Source: Gemmatimonadaceae bacterium (lineage in GTDB: Bacteria > Gemmatimonadota > Gemmatimonadetes > Gemmatimonadales > Gemmatimonadaceae). Taken from it: DNA of 5,870 nucleotides. Below, piece by piece: positions 4,417-5,870 of the stretch; the first letter of the stretch is position 1; each line of letters opens with the position of its first letter. The notes beneath the pieces are model-generated. The model did no database searches and had not been told where the DNA came from. It saw only the letters and a program-made list of their open reading frames with translations. The stretch covers positions 1 to 5,870 of the forward strand of contig JADGGM010000220.1 of NCBI GenBank assembly GCA_019689955.1, in the 5' to 3' direction. The translations under genes were made by a program, and so were the position numbers.

Positions 4417-5870
4417 CTACTGCAGCCGCCCGTCGCGCTCGCGGATACCGCCGAGCCAGGGGACGACGAGCACGCTCACGTAGGGCCCCCGGCGCATCGC
4501 CGCGGAGCGGGCGACGGGGACGCCAACGTCCACGCGGAACGTCGCGCGCCCGGGGCGCATGGGGGCGAGGCGGAGCCCCAGGCCGATCGCGGCCGCGCCC
4601 AGCTGTTCGGGGTTCGGCGACGCGAAGTCGTTCCGCAACGACGCGGCGCCGAACAGGGCGCCCTGCAGCGCCCAGGAGTGGGAGAGCGTCCGGAGGTCCG
4701 CGTCGCGCTCCACCGACGCGGAGAGCGCCCCTTCGGCGAGCCGGGCGTCGTGCGGGAAGAGGGGGAGGAGCGGGTCGAGCGTGGCGAGCGCGCGCACGTC
4801 GGGGTCGGGGTCGAAGAGCCGTTCCGCGGCCACGTGCGCCTGCCAGAGCCCGTGCGGCGCGGCCACGAAGTACGAGACGTGCCCGCGCACCGTGGCCGCG
4901 TTCCATGCGCCGGACTGGAGGAAGCCCGAGCTCCACACGTCGGCCACCAGCACGTGGTCCCGCTCGAAGGTCCACACCCGCCCGCCCCAGAGATCGGCGT
5001 GCAGCGCCGGCGTGTGGGTGGCGAGGTCGGTTCCGAATCCTGCAACCGCGTCCCACTCGAACCCGGTCGGCACGTCGGCGAAGGCGTGGTGGGGGAGGAG
5101 CCAGCTCAGCGTATCGTAGCTCGCCGACTCGCGGCGCAGGCCGAGGTCGAGCCCCACGAAGCGGCGCAACACGGTGGCCGGGCCGAGCAGCGACTGCGCC
5201 GGGCCCGCGTAGAGGCTGCTCCGCGCGAGCTCGCCCCCCATGACGAGCGAGGTGACGCCGTACGGCGACGTGTGCACCACGTGCGACACGAGCACGTTCG
5301 CCCATTCGCGCGTGAACGTGCCCGACGTATCGCTCGTGGCGTGGTACGTCGAACCGGTGAAGGTGAGCTCCGTCTGCCACGGGTCGAAGACGCTGAACCG
5401 GCGCGTGGACGCGGTGGCGAGCCACTCCTGGCCGTCGCGGTAGCTGTCGACGCGCGCGGTCGCCGTGAGGTTGGTGTAGGGGACCCAGGGGTCGCTCACC
5501 ATCGCGCCGAGACCGAGGCGCGAGCGCGAGGAGCGCACGTAGAGGCTCGCCGCGCGCCCGGTGCCGAACAGGTTGCGCTCCTCGAGCCCCACCGTCGCCG
5601 TGCCCGAGGCCCCGAGGCGCATCTCGGGGCGCGTGCTCCACGCGTCGCGCGTGGTGAGGGTGAGCGTGACGCCGCCGTCGGCGTTGCAGGGGCGCGCCTC
5701 GAGCCACGCGTCGGCGAGGTAGCGGCGCTGGCGCAGGCGGCGCATGGCGTCGGCGATGCGGAGCGTGTCGACCGTGTCTCCCGCGGCGAAGCGCAGCTGG
5801 CGGCGGATGATGCGCTCCTGCGTGCGCACGTGCAGGCGTTCCACCACCGCCGCGGGGCCGGGGAGGGGCT
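4417..5870 (-). CDS. POTRA-like outer-membrane beta-barrel protein (BamA/TamA-like), 5' end outside the window
   Basis: The frame is open to the window edge. The first available start, a GTG at 5847, would cut into the first strand of the N-terminal domain, and the upstream residues (PLPGPAAV) continue sensibly, so the gene very probably begins outside the window. About 483 residues are visible. The N-terminal ~75 look like a POTRA unit: VERLHVRTQERIIRRQLRF (strand then helix), GDTVDTLRIADAMRRLRQRRYL (helix) and GVTLTLTTRDAW (strand). The rest has the alternating, aromatic-rich strands of an outer-membrane barrel, for example GLEERNLFGTGRAASLYV and TELTFTGSTYHATSDTSGTF, ending near PYVSVLVVPWL. 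This matches the layout of BamA/TamA/D15 surface-antigen proteins, with fewer POTRA units visible than BamA. It does not end in an aromatic residue. No terminator is visible between it and the receptor promoter, so read-through is possible. The role (assembly, secretion or unknown) cannot be fixed. Confidence 0.7.
   Translation of the reverse strand, partial: PLPGPAAVVERLHVRTQERIIRRQLRFAAGDTVDTLRIADAMRRLRQRRYLADAWLEARPCNADGGVTLTLTTRDAWSTRPEMRLGASGTATVGLEERNLFGTGRAASLYVRSSRSRLGLGAMVSDPWVPYTNLTATARVDSYRDGQEWLATASTRRFSVFDPWQTELTFTGSTYHATSDTSGTFTREWANVLVSHVVHTSPYGVTSLVMGGELARSSLYAGPAQSLLGPATVLRRFVGLDLGLRRESASYDTLSWLLPHHAFADVPTGFEWDAVAGFGTDLATHTPALHADLWGGRVWTFERDHVLVADVWSSGFLQSGAWNAATVRGHVSYFVAAPHGLWQAHVAAERLFDPDPDVRALATLDPLLPLFPHDARLAEGALSASVERDADLRTLSHSWALQGALFGAASLRNDFASPNPEQLGAAAIGLGLRLAPMRPGRATFRVDVGVPVARSAAMRRGPYVSVLVVPWLGGIRERDGRLQ

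Noticed and set aside
5845..5847. GTG as the true start of the POTRA barrel protein
   Set aside because: The frame stays open to the window edge, no signal peptide follows the GTG, and the POTRA strand starts right at it, so the start must lie outside the window.
1..5870. Mobile element, CRISPR array, tRNA or rRNA, or a defence system
   Set aside because: I saw no transposase-like protein, regularly spaced repeats, cloverleaf-like segment or conserved rRNA sequence, and all larger genes have ordinary housekeeping or envelope identities.

Overview
This is a GC-rich bacterial chromosomal window (GC-ending codons dominate every gene) holding ordinary metabolic and cell-envelope genes. I see no mobile element, CRISPR array, tRNA or rRNA. 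A TonB-dependent receptor with an N-terminal carboxypeptidase-regulatory-like domain, beside a POTRA-bearing outer-membrane barrel, points to a diderm with an elaborate outer membrane. The overall style resembles Gemmatimonadota, but that is an impression from sequence style, not a database result.

Layout. 1-960 (minus): a convincing N-carbamoylputrescine amidase (aguB), followed by the first 20 bases of a possible next gene that could be agmatine deiminase. 1012-1245 (minus): a small ORF predicted to span the membrane once, directly upstream of aguB. 1246-1369: a divergent intergenic region with a putative promoter for the next gene; a 15-bp palindrome lies just inside the small ORF (1214-1228). 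1370-1864 (plus): an OsmC-family thiol peroxidase-like protein with both cysteines. 1865-1943: a short convergent gap nearly filled by a large inverted repeat, a likely two-way terminator. 1944-4247 (minus): a complete 767-residue TonB-dependent receptor. 4248-4416: its promoter and a leader of about 119 nt with two hairpins. 4417-5870 (minus): an outer-membrane barrel protein with a POTRA-like N-terminal part, its 5' end cut off by the window edge.

Functionally there are three modules: polyamine synthesis by the agmatine route (aguB, perhaps aguA next), peroxide or redox defence (OsmC), and the outer membrane (TonB receptor plus POTRA barrel protein). Nothing ties the three into one pathway. 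The outer-membrane pair share a strand, but the receptor has its own good sigma70-type promoter starting about 15 bp after the upstream stop codon. I found no clear new biological system. The best leads are regulatory: the structured leader of the receptor, a possibly leaderless aguB mRNA, and the palindrome at the divergent junction.
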